From NCBI RefSeq assembly GCF_005887095.1, contig NZ_PNCI01000029.1, forward strand, positions 42,235-106,234: DNA of 64,000 nt, written 5' to 3'. Below the pieces are notes generated by a model. The model was not told the DNA's origin and did not search any database. It was given only the letters and a program-made list of their open reading frames with translations. Position numbers and translations under genes: made by a program. Every line of letters starts with the position of its first letter. Within the stretch, counting starts at the first letter, position 1. The stretch is from Pseudoalteromonas rubra. Lineage in GTDB: Bacteria > Pseudomonadota > Gammaproteobacteria > Enterobacterales > Alteromonadaceae. Positions 32,914 through 43,064 of the stretch are shown here, one piece after another.

Positions 32914-33618
32914 CTAAATGTTGACCCAGACATCGCTTTTGAACTGTTGTGCAGGTAAATATTGCTGCTTGTAGCGCATTTTAGGGCAGGCGTCTATCTG
33001 ATAACCCAGGTAAAGATAGGTTTTATCTTGTTGGCGCGCATAGTCGAGTTGCGCCATGATCATAATGGTCCCTAAGCTTAATTCAGCGTAGTCAGGATCA
33101 AAAAAGGTATAAATGGCAGAGAGAGCTGTAGGCATGGTGTCTGTTACTGCAACGGCTACCAGCTGCTCTTTGTGCCACAGCTCGATAAAAGTAACAGGCA
33201 GCCAGCGGCAAAACAAGAAGCTTTCGTACTGAAGCCGGTTAGGCGGGTACATCGAACCATCACTATGCCGCATGGTGATATACTTTTCGTAAAGCGGGTA
33301 GTAGCCTGGTTGCTCTTGAGTGTTATATTCAAAACGAAACTCTGAGTTAATTTTATTCCATTTACGCTTTTGAGAGCGAGAAGGTTGATAGTCATTAGCC
33401 AAAACACGGACGGACTGACAGGCCTGGCATGCGGGGCAGTGGGGGCGATATATCTGGTCGCCGCTGCGGCGAAATCCAAATGAGAGCAAAGTTTCAAAGC
33501 GCACTGGCGTATAACAGTTACTATCCAGGATCACCAGTAGCTGTTCTTTTTGGTCAGCCAGATAGCTGCAATCAAATTGTTGGCTCAGGCCAATTTTTGA
33601 AGGGAAATGTTCAGTCAT
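32914..33618 (-). CDS. bpt: Aspartate/glutamate leucyltransferase
   Basis: A 234-residue ATE1-related transferase. It moves leucine from Leu-tRNA onto proteins with N-terminal Asp or Glu, making them ClpS substrates. The N-terminal cysteine-rich region (HCPACQACQSVRV) and the C-terminal GNAT-like domain (SAIYTFFDPDYAELSLGTIMIMAQLDYAR, YLYLGYQIDACPKMRYK) are typical. Its start overlaps the aat stop by 8 bp, so the two tRNA-dependent transferases are translationally coupled. E. coli lacks this gene; Vibrio has it. Confidence 0.94.
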   Translation of the reverse strand: MTEHFPSKIGLSQQFDCSYLADQKEQLLVILDSNCYTPVRFETLLSFGFRRSGDQIYRPHCPACQACQSVRVLANDYQPSRSQKRKWNKINSEFRFEYNTQEQPGYYPLYEKYITMRHSDGSMYPPNRLQYESFLFCRWLPVTFIELWHKEQLVAVAVTDTMPTALSAIYTFFDPDYAELSLGTIMIMAQLDYARQQDKTYLYLGYQIDACPKMRYKQQYLPAQQFKSDVWVNI

Positions 33619-34327
33619 ATATCGCCCTCAATGGTTGCGGATGCCACATCGTTTCAGGCACTTGATAATGGCTTGCTAATCTAAGTTTAGCTAAAAATTC
33701 TTTTCTTGATATGACTTTTGCACCCAGAGACAATAAATAGGGGTTTTCCAGCTGACAATCTATAAAATGAGCCTCATGTCGCTTGAGCCAGTTAACCAAT
33801 GCCCACATGGCCAGCTTCGACGCGTCAGGCGTGCGATAAAACATAGATTCACCACAAAAAACGCCGTTTAGCATGACACCATACAAGCCGCCTATTAACG
33901 CACCCTGTTGCCATACTTCAACACTATGAACAAAGCCTTCCTTATGCCCCTGAATATAGGCTTTCAGCATGGCTTTGTTTATCCAGGTACCTTCCTTGTC
34001 GACCCTTTGTTGCCGGCACGCCGTGATAACCTGCTCAAAAGCCGTATTTATGGTGACGTCAGGTGCCAGTTTACGGACAGACTTTTTAAGCGAACGGCTG
34101 ATATGAAACTCATCCAGTTCCATGATGCCACGCTCACTGGGCGCCCACCACATAATCGGTTCTCTCTCATTGAACCAGGGAAAAATACCTTGCTGATAGG
34201 CTCGGCGCAGTCTTGCTGTGCTCAGACATCCACCCACGGCGAGTAAGCCGTCGGGGTCTTTGAGTGCAAAATGACAAGGGGGAAAAACAAAGTCAGTGGC
34301 AGACAGATGAAACAGTTGCTGTGTCAT
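33611..34327 (-). CDS. aat: Leucyl/phenylalanyl-tRNA-protein transferase
   Basis: A 238-residue transferase that adds Leu or Phe from aminoacyl-tRNA to proteins starting with Lys or Arg, marking them for ClpS-ClpAP. Family motifs are FPPCHFALKDPDGLLAVGG, RRAYQQGIFPWFNEREPIMWWAPSERGI, SVEVWQQGALIGGLYGV and GESMF. The length is normal. It is coupled to bpt by the 8-bp overlap and preceded by about 125 bp that include the trxB-side palindrome. Confidence 0.96.
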   Translation of the reverse strand: MTQQLFHLSATDFVFPPCHFALKDPDGLLAVGGCLSTARLRRAYQQGIFPWFNEREPIMWWAPSERGIMELDEFHISRSLKKSVRKLAPDVTINTAFEQVITACRQQRVDKEGTWINKAMLKAYIQGHKEGFVHSVEVWQQGALIGGLYGVMLNGVFCGESMFYRTPDASKLAMWALVNWLKRHEAHFIDCQLENPYLLSLGAKVISRKEFLAKLRLASHYQVPETMWHPQPLRAIYD

Positions 34328-34410
34328 ATTGGCGGTTCTGAATTACAAACTAAAAACCTGATATATGACATTAGTCTAACCTATTTTAGGTTAGGAGTGG
34401 GGATTTTATG

Positions 34411-34442
34411 CTGAAGACGTGTTTTTCGAAACACGTCTTCAG
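34411..34442. repeat. Perfect 14-bp stem hairpin with TTCG loop between trxB and aat
   Basis: The arms 34411-34424 and 34429-34442 are perfectly complementary, with a TTCG tetraloop on the plus strand. It begins 12 bp after the trxB stop and has no T tract. It may be a terminator of the rho-assisted kind, an mRNA 3'-end stabiliser, or a protein site. Confidence 0.6.
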
Positions 34443-34453
34443 TCACGCTGAGA

Positions 34454-35515
<1,062 letters not shown>

Positions 35516-35665
35516 TCAGAAGCTGTCAAATATACTGTACTTGATGAGAATTTGTACCATAGCATCGTAAATGATCGGTATTTCATGACCTGAGAGTTTT
35601 TTTTTGCTATGTTCTAGGGAATTTTTCTCTGTCTATTTGACGTTAGTCTGTTTTTAAAGGTAGTT

Positions 35666-36991
35666 ATGGCATTTTGGCAGGATAAACCTGGGTTTGCACT
35701 GGACGCACAAAGTTGCGAAATACTGACTGATGCGAAACAGTATCATGCGCAGCTTTTGTCACTTATTCGTGGCGCACAACAGCGCATCTACTTGACCGCA
35801 CTGTATTTACAGGACGATGAGGCGGGTCGTGAAATATTAGCCGCGCTACATGAGGTGGCTGTGGCACGTCCACATCTTGAAATCCATGTACTGGTTGATT
35901 TTCATCGGGCACAGCGCGGACTGATAGGTGAAGCCAAATCTGAGGGTAACGCAAAGCTGTATTGCGACATGCAGGCCGAGTTTGGCTCACAAGTAAAAGT
36001 GTATGGTGTGCCGGTTAAGGCCAAAGAATTGTTTGGCGTATTGCACCTTAAAGGCTTTGTTATCGACGACACCGTTTTGTACAGCGGCGCAAGCATCAAT
36101 AATGTGTACTTGCAACATGGCGATAAGTACCGCCTGGATCGCTATTTTGTGATTGAAAATAGTGCGTTGGCAGCAAGTTTTTGTCATTTCCTGGATACTT
36201 ATTTATTATCCAGCGAGGCGGTGCCCAGGTTGGATCTTCGTCCGCTAAAGCCATTTTCCGAGTTGAAGGTGGCGCAAAAGCAACTGATGAAGCAGCTTAA
36301 AAAAGCACAGTACGATATGCGCTCAGCAACTGCGACAGGTGGCTTAAATGTTCGTGCCTTTTTAGGCTTTGGTCGTCGAACGAATAAGCTAAATCGTCTG
36401 ATTAAGGCCCTATTTGATACCACTGAGCGGGAGCTGCTTTTATACACGCCATACTTTAACTTTCCTGCACCGTTGCTTCGGTCATTACGCCGGTTGCTTA
36501 AAGAAGGGAAAACAGTCACCATCGTAATTGGCGATAAAACCGCAAATGACTTTTACATTGCGCCCGATCAGCCATTTAGTCGAATTGGTGCCTTACCTTA
36601 TTTGTACGAAACCATTTTGTACAAATTCCTCAAGTCGCAACGGCGCTATATCAACTCAGGACATTTAAATGTGTATTTATGGCGCGATGGAAACAACTCA
36701 TTCCACCTAAAAGGGATTAACCGTGACAATCAGGTCCATCTGATGACAGGGCACAACCTAAATCCTCGTGCCTGGGGGTTGGACATCGAAAATGGTATTT
36801 TGATAGAAGATCCCGAGCAAAAACTCGAACAGGCGATAACCCAAGAGCGAGAGGCCATCCTGGCCAATTGTACCAAGCTCAGCGGGCCTCAGGATTTGGA
36901 AACAGTAGACGATTACCCGTCTGCGGTGAAGAAAATTCTCGGACAGGCGAAGCGAGTGAAAGTCGACTTTATCATTAAAAAGTTTATTTAA
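35666..36991 (+). CDS. pssA: CDP-diacylglycerol-serine O-phosphatidyltransferase (phospholipase D type)
   Basis: A 441-residue phosphatidylserine synthase of the PLD superfamily, the first committed step to phosphatidylethanolamine. Two HKD motifs are seen: HLKGFVIDDTVLYSGAS near residue 130 and HLKGINRDNQVHLMTGHN near residue 350. It has no membrane helix, consistent with the ribosome/membrane-peripheral E. coli enzyme. It is monocistronic and diverges from trxB. It ends inside a strong bidirectional terminator. Confidence 0.95.
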   Translation: MAFWQDKPGFALDAQSCEILTDAKQYHAQLLSLIRGAQQRIYLTALYLQDDEAGREILAALHEVAVARPHLEIHVLVDFHRAQRGLIGEAKSEGNAKLYCDMQAEFGSQVKVYGVPVKAKELFGVLHLKGFVIDDTVLYSGASINNVYLQHGDKYRLDRYFVIENSALAASFCHFLDTYLLSSEAVPRLDLRPLKPFSELKVAQKQLMKQLKKAQYDMRSATATGGLNVRAFLGFGRRTNKLNRLIKALFDTTERELLLYTPYFNFPAPLLRSLRRLLKEGKTVTIVIGDKTANDFYIAPDQPFSRIGALPYLYETILYKFLKSQRRYINSGHLNVYLWRDGNNSFHLKGINRDNQVHLMTGHNLNPRAWGLDIENGILIEDPEQKLEQAITQEREAILANCTKLSGPQDLETVDDYPSAVKKILGQAKRVKVDFIIKKFI

Positions 36992-37019
36992 TAAAAAGGG
37001 CCGTCAGGCCCTTTTTATT
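36990..37019. terminator. Bidirectional intrinsic terminator between pssA and asnB
   Basis: A perfect 13-bp stem (36990-37002 with 37007-37019) with GTCA loop and A/T runs on both sides. It overlaps the last bases of the pssA stop codon and lies 7 bp from the asnB stop. Confidence 0.9.
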
Positions 37020-37026
37020 GTCTACG

Positions 37027-38700
37027 CTATTTTGCGCTTTGGTAAGCATGGCTGTGCACATTAGCTGCACGTCCGGAGGGATCGGCATTTTGCTCAAAAG
37101 ACGCATCCCAGGCCAGCGCTTCGGGCGTTGAACAGGCAACAGATTTGCCATGCGGAACGCATTTGGCTGCTGCATCACCCGGGAAGTGAGATTCAAAAAT
37201 GCAGCGATAGTAATAGGCTTCTTTACTGTCAGGCGTATTGATAGGGAAGCGGTACTCGGCACTGGCCAGCTCCTGATCGCTGACCTTGTCATTCACATAC
37301 TCTTTTAATGAGTCTATCCAGGAATATCCAACGCCGTCAGAGAATTGCTCTTTTTGACGCCACAGCACCTCATCAGGGAGATAGCCATCAAATGCCTCCC
37401 GAATAATGTGTTTCTCAATTCGACCCTCTTTGCACATCTTGTATTCAGGGTTGGTGCGCATGGCGATATCTACGAACTCTTTGTCCAGGAACGGAACCCT
37501 TGCTTCCACACCCCAGGCTGCCATGGATTTGTTGGCGCGCAGGCAATCAAACATATGTAGCTTGGCAACCTTGCGGTTAAGCTCTTCATGGAACTCCTGG
37601 CTATTGGGCGCTTTGTGGAAATACAAGTAACCACCAAATAACTCATCGGCACCTTCACCGGAGAGTACCATTTTAATGCCCATTGCCTTGATATAGCGGG
37701 CCATCAGGTACATTGGTGTCGAGGCACGTACGGTGGTCACGTCATAGGTTTCGAGGTGATAAATGACCTCTTTTAGCGCATCGATACCTTGCTGTACTGT
37801 GAAATGAATAGGGTGGTGAACTGTGCCTATCTGATCCGCAACCTTTTGAGCAGCAGCCAGATCGGGTGAGCCTTCAAGTCCGATAGAAAAGGAGTGTAGT
37901 TTTGGCCACCAGGCTTCCGTCGCATCATCGTCTTCTATGCGTCGTGCGGCAAACTTTTGAGTAATGGCGGAGATAACCGACGAGTCCAAACCACCTGATA
38001 GCAACACGCCATAAGGTACATCACACATTAGCTGACGCTTTACGGCTGCCTCAAGGGCGTCTTTAACTGTACTTGCAGCGGCCTCGTTATCTTTAACTGC
38101 CTCAAACTTTTGCCAGTCTCGCTGATAATAGGGTCTTAACGTGCCTTCTTTAGAATAAAGATAATGTCCCGGCGGAAACTCTTCAATCTGGTTGCAAATT
38201 GGTGTAAGCGCCTTCATTTCACTGGCGACATAAAAATTGCCATGCTGGTCCCGCCCTGTGTATAGCGGGATAATACCAATGTGATCGCGACCTATCAGAT
38301 AGGCACCTTCCTGCTCATCATACAGACAAAAGGCAAAAATACCGTTCAGGTCATCGAGGAACTCAGGACCTTTTTGTTTATATAACGCCAGTAACACCTC
38401 ACAGTCTGATTGAGTCTGGAACGTGAAGGGCACAGTGAGCTTCTGAGCCAGCTCTTTGTGGTTATAGATTTCCCCGTTGACTGCGAGAATGTGGGTTCGC
38501 TCCGGGTTGTATAGTGGTTGGGCACCGCTGGATACGCCTACAATGGCGAGGCGCTCGTGCACCAGAATGGCTTTATCACTGGCATAGACACCTGACCAGT
38601 CAGGACCGCGGTGTCGCAATCGCTTAGACATTTCTATTGCCTGCTCACGCAGAATGGCTGGGTCGGATTTAATCTCCAGCACACCAAAAATTGAACACAT
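37027..38700 (-). CDS. asnB: Asparagine synthase B (glutamine-hydrolysing)
   Basis: A 557-residue amidotransferase that converts aspartate, glutamine and ATP to asparagine. After Met removal the N-terminal nucleophile Cys is exposed (MCSIFGVLEI). The class II glutaminase domain includes RHRGPDWSG and NGEIYNHKEL. The synthetase domain carries the ATP loop LLSGGLDSSVISA and SGEGADELFGGYLYFHKAP. The frame is open to 38853, but the start at 38700 is fixed by the required Met-Cys and gives the E. coli-like length. It is monocistronic. Confidence 0.96.
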   Translation of the reverse strand: MCSIFGVLEIKSDPAILREQAIEMSKRLRHRGPDWSGVYASDKAILVHERLAIVGVSSGAQPLYNPERTHILAVNGEIYNHKELAQKLTVPFTFQTQSDCEVLLALYKQKGPEFLDDLNGIFAFCLYDEQEGAYLIGRDHIGIIPLYTGRDQHGNFYVASEMKALTPICNQIEEFPPGHYLYSKEGTLRPYYQRDWQKFEAVKDNEAAASTVKDALEAAVKRQLMCDVPYGVLLSGGLDSSVISAITQKFAARRIEDDDATEAWWPKLHSFSIGLEGSPDLAAAQKVADQIGTVHHPIHFTVQQGIDALKEVIYHLETYDVTTVRASTPMYLMARYIKAMGIKMVLSGEGADELFGGYLYFHKAPNSQEFHEELNRKVAKLHMFDCLRANKSMAAWGVEARVPFLDKEFVDIAMRTNPEYKMCKEGRIEKHIIREAFDGYLPDEVLWRQKEQFSDGVGYSWIDSLKEYVNDKVSDQELASAEYRFPINTPDSKEAYYYRCIFESHFPGDAAAKCVPHGKSVACSTPEALAWDASFEQNADPSGRAANVHSHAYQSAK

Positions 38701-38868
38701 AATAACCTCATTCCTGTTAACTATTATTATCGAGTGCACACATTGGTGCCGTCTCGTGCCCTTAGTACTATCAGAAATGAGATCGCAAGTCACATAAAAA
38801 ACAGCGATTTTATTGGATAGGTTTTGCCCTGTTTTGGTGCGAAAATGAACCAAAGCAGGGCGTGTGTA

Positions 38869-39531
38869 TTAGTGAGTGGTGCCTGCGGCTATCTGAAGAT
38901 CACTGTCATGGCGCAGAGCGGATGAAATCATCACTTTGAGAGCATCAATCACCATAGTAGCGCTCATACTTGGTGCACCAGTGTGGTGCAGGGCCTGCTC
39001 GGGTAAATAAGGAATATGGATAAATCCTCCCCGACATTCGAGCTGATGCTCATGAATATAATGTAGAAGTCCGTACATCACATGATTACATACATAGGTG
39101 CCAGCAGTGTTTGAAATACTGGCCGGGATCTGTGCTTGCCTTAAATCATTGAGCATGTGCTTTACAGGCAACGCGGCAAAATAAGCCGCCGGGCCACCTG
39201 CCAACACGGGGGTATCTATGGGTTGTGCCCCTGCGTTGTCAGCGATGCGGGCATCATTTACATTGATGGCCACGCGTTCGATAGAAATATCGGCACGACC
39301 CCCTGCCTGGCCAACACACAGTACCAGCGACGGAGCATATTTATCGATGGCACGGTTGAGCTGTGTCAGGGCATGGTCGAACTCGCAGGGGAGTTCTTTG
39401 GTGCGAATAGTGAACTCACCAATATGGCAGCCATCGAGCTGGTGTACCGCCTGCCATGAGGGGTTAATCGACTCTCCGCCGAAGGGTTCAAACCCGGTCA
39501 ATAACACGGTTTTGTGTGTTCCTTTAGTCAT
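38869..39531 (-). CDS. pcp: Pyroglutamyl-peptidase I
   Basis: A 220-residue C15 cysteine peptidase that releases N-terminal pyroglutamate (5-oxoproline) from peptides. The substrate loop [17 protein letters not shown], catalytic Glu in [19 protein letters not shown], catalytic Cys in [18 protein letters not shown] and the late [11 protein letters not shown] region are all present. It is the last gene of a leftward operon with two membrane proteins and pxpC-pxpB, overlapping the DUF979 gene by 8 bp. This suggests cytosolic breakdown of imported pyroglutamyl peptides. Confidence 0.95.
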   Translation of the reverse strand: MTKGTHKTVLLTGFEPFGGESINPSWQAVHQLDGCHIGEFTIRTKELPCEFDHALTQLNRAIDKYAPSLVLCVGQAGGRADISIERVAINVNDARIADNAGAQPIDTPVLAGGPAAYFAALPVKHMLNDLRQAQIPASISNTAGTYVCNHVMYGLLHYIHEHQLECRGGFIHIPYLPEQALHHTGAPSMSATMVIDALKVMISSALRHDSDLQIAAGTTH

Positions 39532-40543
39532 TGAAGATTACTCCATACATGAGCAAGATGTTGATAGCCAACAGGGACAGAGCCGTTGGGATCTGTACCT
39601 TAATGACCTGGTACTTGTCTTTTAAATCTAACAGCGCAGCAGGGACAATGTTGAAATTGGCTGCCATTGGTGTCATCAGCGTGCCGCAATAGCCAGAATA
39701 CATACCGATTGCAACAAGCGGAGCCGCACTTGCGCCATGACCCTGAATTAAGAAAGGCACGGCAATACCGGCTGTCATGACAGGGAAGGCGGCAAATGCA
39801 TTGCCCATGACCATAGTAAACAAGGCCATACCAACACAATAAATAACCACAAGCATAAAGCGGTTATCGGGTGAGACAAACAGGGTGACCAGATCCTGAA
39901 TGGCCGTGCCTGTATTAGATACTATGAAAACACCACCCAGCATCGCAAGCATTTGCGGCAGGATTGCAGCCCAGCCAATGGAATCAACCAGGCGGCGTGA
40001 TTCACCGAGCGCTTGAACCGGACTACCTCCGGTGAATTTCCAGCTCACTAGCAAAGCGATTGCACAAGCCAGAGTGAGTGCAGCGAGGGTAACATGGCTC
40101 TGATCGAAGACAAACAGACTCCCAATTTGGATATCCTTGAGCACAATGGTACAAATGACCGTGACAATGGGAATAAGAACCGCCGGAATAAACAATTTAT
40201 TGCCGATCTTCCTGGCACTGGCGGTTTGTTCTTCCTCACTGGGTATATCGTAGTGGCCCATCGAAACTTTGCCCATGCCCGCCAGCAAGGCGATGAGTAT
40301 GACAAACACACCAACCCAGCGATAGGTGAGACTTTCTCCAAGGTAACTGAGAGATAAGTCGCCAAATAAGAAAACGCTGCCAAACAAGCCCCAGAATAGT
40401 GCCGTGGTTAGTCGTTTGGGATGGTGTTTATCTTGCAGTGTTTTGATTACCAGAAACAGCACCACAAAGCCGATAAGTAAATAGATATTTTCAATTGACA
40501 GTAAAGCAGGCTGCGCGTCAGCAGAGGATCTCATCGCACTCAT
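39524..40543 (-). CDS. DUF979 family membrane protein (putative permease subunit)
   Basis: A 339-residue polytopic inner-membrane protein with about nine hydrophobic segments and short loops, recognised as DUF979. Conserved-looking stretches include [45 protein letters not shown] and [24 protein letters not shown], which recall ion-transporter superfamily hairpins. It overlaps the DUF969 gene by 4 bp and pcp by 8 bp. The two DUFs are almost certainly partners. Uptake of pyroglutamate or its peptides is inferred from the operon only. Confidence 0.88.
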   Translation of the reverse strand: MSAMRSSADAQPALLSIENIYLLIGFVVLFLVIKTLQDKHHPKRLTTALFWGLFGSVFLFGDLSLSYLGESLTYRWVGVFVILIALLAGMGKVSMGHYDIPSEEEQTASARKIGNKLFIPAVLIPIVTVICTIVLKDIQIGSLFVFDQSHVTLAALTLACAIALLVSWKFTGGSPVQALGESRRLVDSIGWAAILPQMLAMLGGVFIVSNTGTAIQDLVTLFVSPDNRFMLVVIYCVGMALFTMVMGNAFAAFPVMTAGIAVPFLIQGHGASAAPLVAIGMYSGYCGTLMTPMAANFNIVPAALLDLKDKYQVIKVQIPTALSLLAINILLMYGVIFND

Positions 40544-41283
40544 GCAAGCTCCTCCCTGGTTACCGGGCTCTGTGTATCTGATTGACTTTGCTCAGCATGC
40601 AAAGCAACTTGTGCACGTATTTTGGCTTCAAGTCGTGCCAGGCGGAACAGGTGAACAATTAATGCGGCGATGGCAGTCGGAATTGCCCACAGACCAATAT
40701 GCAGCGGTTCAATACCCGTTATGCCATTTTCTCTTAAGAAAGCATCCATCAATAATACGGCGCCAAAGGCAATGAATATATCCTCACCAAAAAAGACGGC
40801 AATATTGTCACATGCTGCCGCATGCGCACTGATCATATCCCGGATTGGTTTGGGCAGGTCGCCATGCAGGTTGCTTGCTGCACCAAGTGCCATGGGGGCC
40901 AGCAAAGGACGTACCGTTTGAGCCTGGCCTGCCAGGTTAATCAGCCCCAACGCGGCGCTGCATTCACGCACCACAAAATAGACGCTCAGGATCCTGGCTG
41001 TGGTTGCGCCTTTGATACTGGCTATCCAGCTCTTGGCGTGCTGTTGTAAGCCATATCGTTCCAGAATCGCAATCACGGGGAGCAAGAGTAAAAAGCTTGC
41101 TAGCTGGCGTGAATTAAGAAACTTCTCGCCGAAGGTTTCCAGCATGGTAATAAAGTCTAAGTCAACAGCCCAGCCCGTAACGATACCGGCACAGGTTACA
41201 ACCAGCAGGGGGTTGAATCGCAGGGCAAATCCGAGGATCACCACTAGAATCCCACTCAGGGGTAAAAAATTAAGTTCGCTCAC
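40540..41283 (-). CDS. DUF969 family membrane protein (putative permease subunit)
   Basis: A 247-residue polytopic membrane protein of the DUF969 family. It has about six hydrophobic segments and an internal RECSAALGLINLAGQAQTVRPLLAPMA stretch followed by a polar loop (GDLPKPIRDMISAHAAACDNIAVFFGEDIF). It always-looking pairs with DUF979 in such operons; here the stop/start codons overlap by 4 bp. On the other side it overlaps pxpC by 4 bp. Together with DUF979 it may form a split permease. The C-terminal 25 residues are soluble and polar. Confidence 0.88.
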   Translation of the reverse strand: MSELNFLPLSGILVVILGFALRFNPLLVVTCAGIVTGWAVDLDFITMLETFGEKFLNSRQLASFLLLLPVIAILERYGLQQHAKSWIASIKGATTARILSVYFVVRECSAALGLINLAGQAQTVRPLLAPMALGAASNLHGDLPKPIRDMISAHAAACDNIAVFFGEDIFIAFGAVLLMDAFLRENGITGIEPLHIGLWAIPTAIAALIVHLFRLARLEAKIRAQVALHAEQSQSDTQSPVTREELA

Positions 41284-42215
41284 GAAAAACTCCTGTCGCG
41301 ATGGGTCAGCGCTATGCGCAATTGATTGAGATGATGTTGTTGTTTTTGTGTCTCCTGGTGCGCCAGGACCTGAGTCGCCAGGCTAAAACTGACCTGAACG
41401 CCTGCAGCCAGTTGGGCAAAGTGTCGCAGATCAGCGCTGATCACTTGGGCTATCATCGGATAACCACCGGTGGTCTGACAGTCGTTCAGCAATACAATGG
41501 GCGCTCCGTTTGGTGGCAGCTGAATCGTACCAGGTAGCACAGCCTGACTGTTTATCGCAACCTGGTGACTGATTGGGGCTGAGGTATTGAGGCGCATGCC
41601 CATCCGATTACTGTCGGCTGAAACCTGCCATTGCTGGCTACACAACAGTTGCTCTGTTGAATGGTTCAAGTGTTTGCAATGGGGGCCGGGCAGCACACGG
41701 ATGTGGCTTTGGTAGGGAGGCTGTAATGCCCCTACACTTTGTTTTTCTTCACAGGCTTTATAGCTTAGCTGGTCCGCTGCAGATAACGCTTTGCCCTCTA
41801 TTCCGCCAAACCCTGCTTGCAGATCTGTGGAATCTGAGCCCATGACAGGATGGAGATTGAAGCCACCTTCTACACTGACATAGGCGCGCAGTGCGCTGGG
41901 GCTGGAAGCAAACCTGAGCACTTGCCCGGACTTGGCAAAGTAACGCCAGCCTGGTGTCAGTGCACAGTCGTCCAGGCGCGCATTGAGATCGCCGCCGGTC
42001 ACGGCGAAGTTGGTTGGCTGATGAAAGCGCAACTGACTGAGACCGACCGTGATTTCAAGGACCGCAGTATCAAGAGGGTTACCCAGTAAGGTATTGGCAA
42101 TTTTCATCGCCATAGGGTCGAGTACGCCGCTTTGTGTTACTCCCAGGTGACGATAGCCAAATCGGCCAAGATCCTGAATGCACATCTGAACGCCAGGTTT
42201 GATGATTTCTAGCAC
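41280..42215 (-). CDS. pxpC: 5-oxoprolinase subunit PxpC (biotin-dependent carboxyltransferase-like)
   Basis: A 311-residue protein of the allophanate hydrolase subunit 2 / PxpC family. Family hallmarks are IQDLGRFGYRHLGVTQSGVLDPMAMKIAN at the N-terminus, FAVTGGDLNARLD, and the late PIVLLNDCQTTGGYPMIAQV. With PxpA and PxpB it forms the ATP-dependent prokaryotic 5-oxoprolinase that opens pyroglutamate to glutamate. It overlaps pxpB by 7 bp and the DUF969 gene by 4 bp. A urea-amidolyase role is unlikely given pcp in the operon. Confidence 0.9.
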   Translation of the reverse strand: MLEIIKPGVQMCIQDLGRFGYRHLGVTQSGVLDPMAMKIANTLLGNPLDTAVLEITVGLSQLRFHQPTNFAVTGGDLNARLDDCALTPGWRYFAKSGQVLRFASSPSALRAYVSVEGGFNLHPVMGSDSTDLQAGFGGIEGKALSAADQLSYKACEEKQSVGALQPPYQSHIRVLPGPHCKHLNHSTEQLLCSQQWQVSADSNRMGMRLNTSAPISHQVAINSQAVLPGTIQLPPNGAPIVLLNDCQTTGGYPMIAQVISADLRHFAQLAAGVQVSFSLATQVLAHQETQKQQHHLNQLRIALTHRDRSFS

Positions 42216-42865
42216 AGTCCCTCCTTTTGAGGTACAAATTTGACGTTATCACCTGGCTGGAGCAAACAAGGCGATTGGGCTTGGGCATCGAATAATCGTG
42301 TTGAGCTGTGCCCCAGCAGTCGCCAGCCACCCGGAGAGCCACTGGGGTAGATTGCACTGAGATCTTCTGCAATGGCAACAGAGCCTGCGGGTACCTGTGT
42401 TCTTGGTGAGTCCAGTCGGGCGACCTGAAGTTGCTGTGGTACCGTACCCAGATAGGCGAAGCCAGGTAAAAAGCCCAGAAACTTGACCTGATAAATCGGT
42501 GAACTGTGTAGCTCAACAATGTCCTGTGGCGACAGGTCTAGTTGCGCGGCTAATGGTAAGAGATCTGGGCCGGCTTGTTTGCCGTAAATAACCGGAATAG
42601 TATGTGTGGTAGGCTGAAAGTCTGTTGCACTCAGTTCTTCCCAGAGCGTCAAGAGTCGTTCTTGCCACGTGCTGCAGTGAGCGGGGTTTTTTAAAACCAG
42701 CGTGATAGAGGTTTTACCAACCACTATGTCACTGCCAACCTTGAGTTGTTGTAAGTGGCGATGCAATGCAAACAGTCGGTTCTGTTGAGCATCATCGAGC
42801 CGGGCGCAATTAAGATCAAGCACCACAGCTTGCTCACCAAGCAGATAAGTCTGTTCCTGATTCAT
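42209..42865 (-). CDS. pxpB: 5-oxoprolinase subunit PxpB
   Basis: A 218-residue protein of the allophanate hydrolase subunit 1 / KipI / PxpB family. Characteristic motifs are KFLGFLPGFAYLGTVP, ARLDSPRTQVPAGSVAIA and YPSGSPGGWRLLGHS. It is the first gene of the five-gene operon pxpB-pxpC-DUF969-DUF979-pcp. The third oxoprolinase subunit, PxpA (LamB/YcsF family), is absent from the whole window, so it must be encoded elsewhere or be replaced. Confidence 0.9.
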   Translation of the reverse strand: MNQEQTYLLGEQAVVLDLNCARLDDAQQNRLFALHRHLQQLKVGSDIVVGKTSITLVLKNPAHCSTWQERLLTLWEELSATDFQPTTHTIPVIYGKQAGPDLLPLAAQLDLSPQDIVELHSSPIYQVKFLGFLPGFAYLGTVPQQLQVARLDSPRTQVPAGSVAIAEDLSAIYPSGSPGGWRLLGHSSTRLFDAQAQSPCLLQPGDNVKFVPQKEGLC

Positions 42866-43014
42866 GGTTTCTTATTTTCATTTTATTATTGTCACACTAG
42901 GCTAACTCTGAAGTTATGCCGGCGCGGCGGGGTCCCGAGGCAAAGAATAGCAAGCTTATCATTGGCTGTCTTGCCCAAAGTGTCCAACACTGTCAGTGTG
43001 TGTCTACAGACATG

Positions 43015-43045
43015 CAAAAAAAAGCCATGCTGTGGTCGCATGGCT
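43015..43045 (-). terminator. Intrinsic terminator of the exported aminopeptidase gene
   Basis: On the minus strand an 8-bp stem (43038-43045 with 43023-43030) with a 7-nt loop is followed by eight T residues. It lies 19 bp after the stop of the M17 peptidase gene. Confidence 0.88.
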
Positions 43046-43064
43046 CTCTTGGGTTGGGGTTCTG

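Noticed and set aside
38869..42865. Urea amidolyase / allophanate hydrolase locus
   Set aside because: pxpB/pxpC belong to the same superfamily as allophanate hydrolase subunits, but pcp and DUF969/979 in the operon favour 5-oxoproline metabolism, and no urea carboxylase is present.
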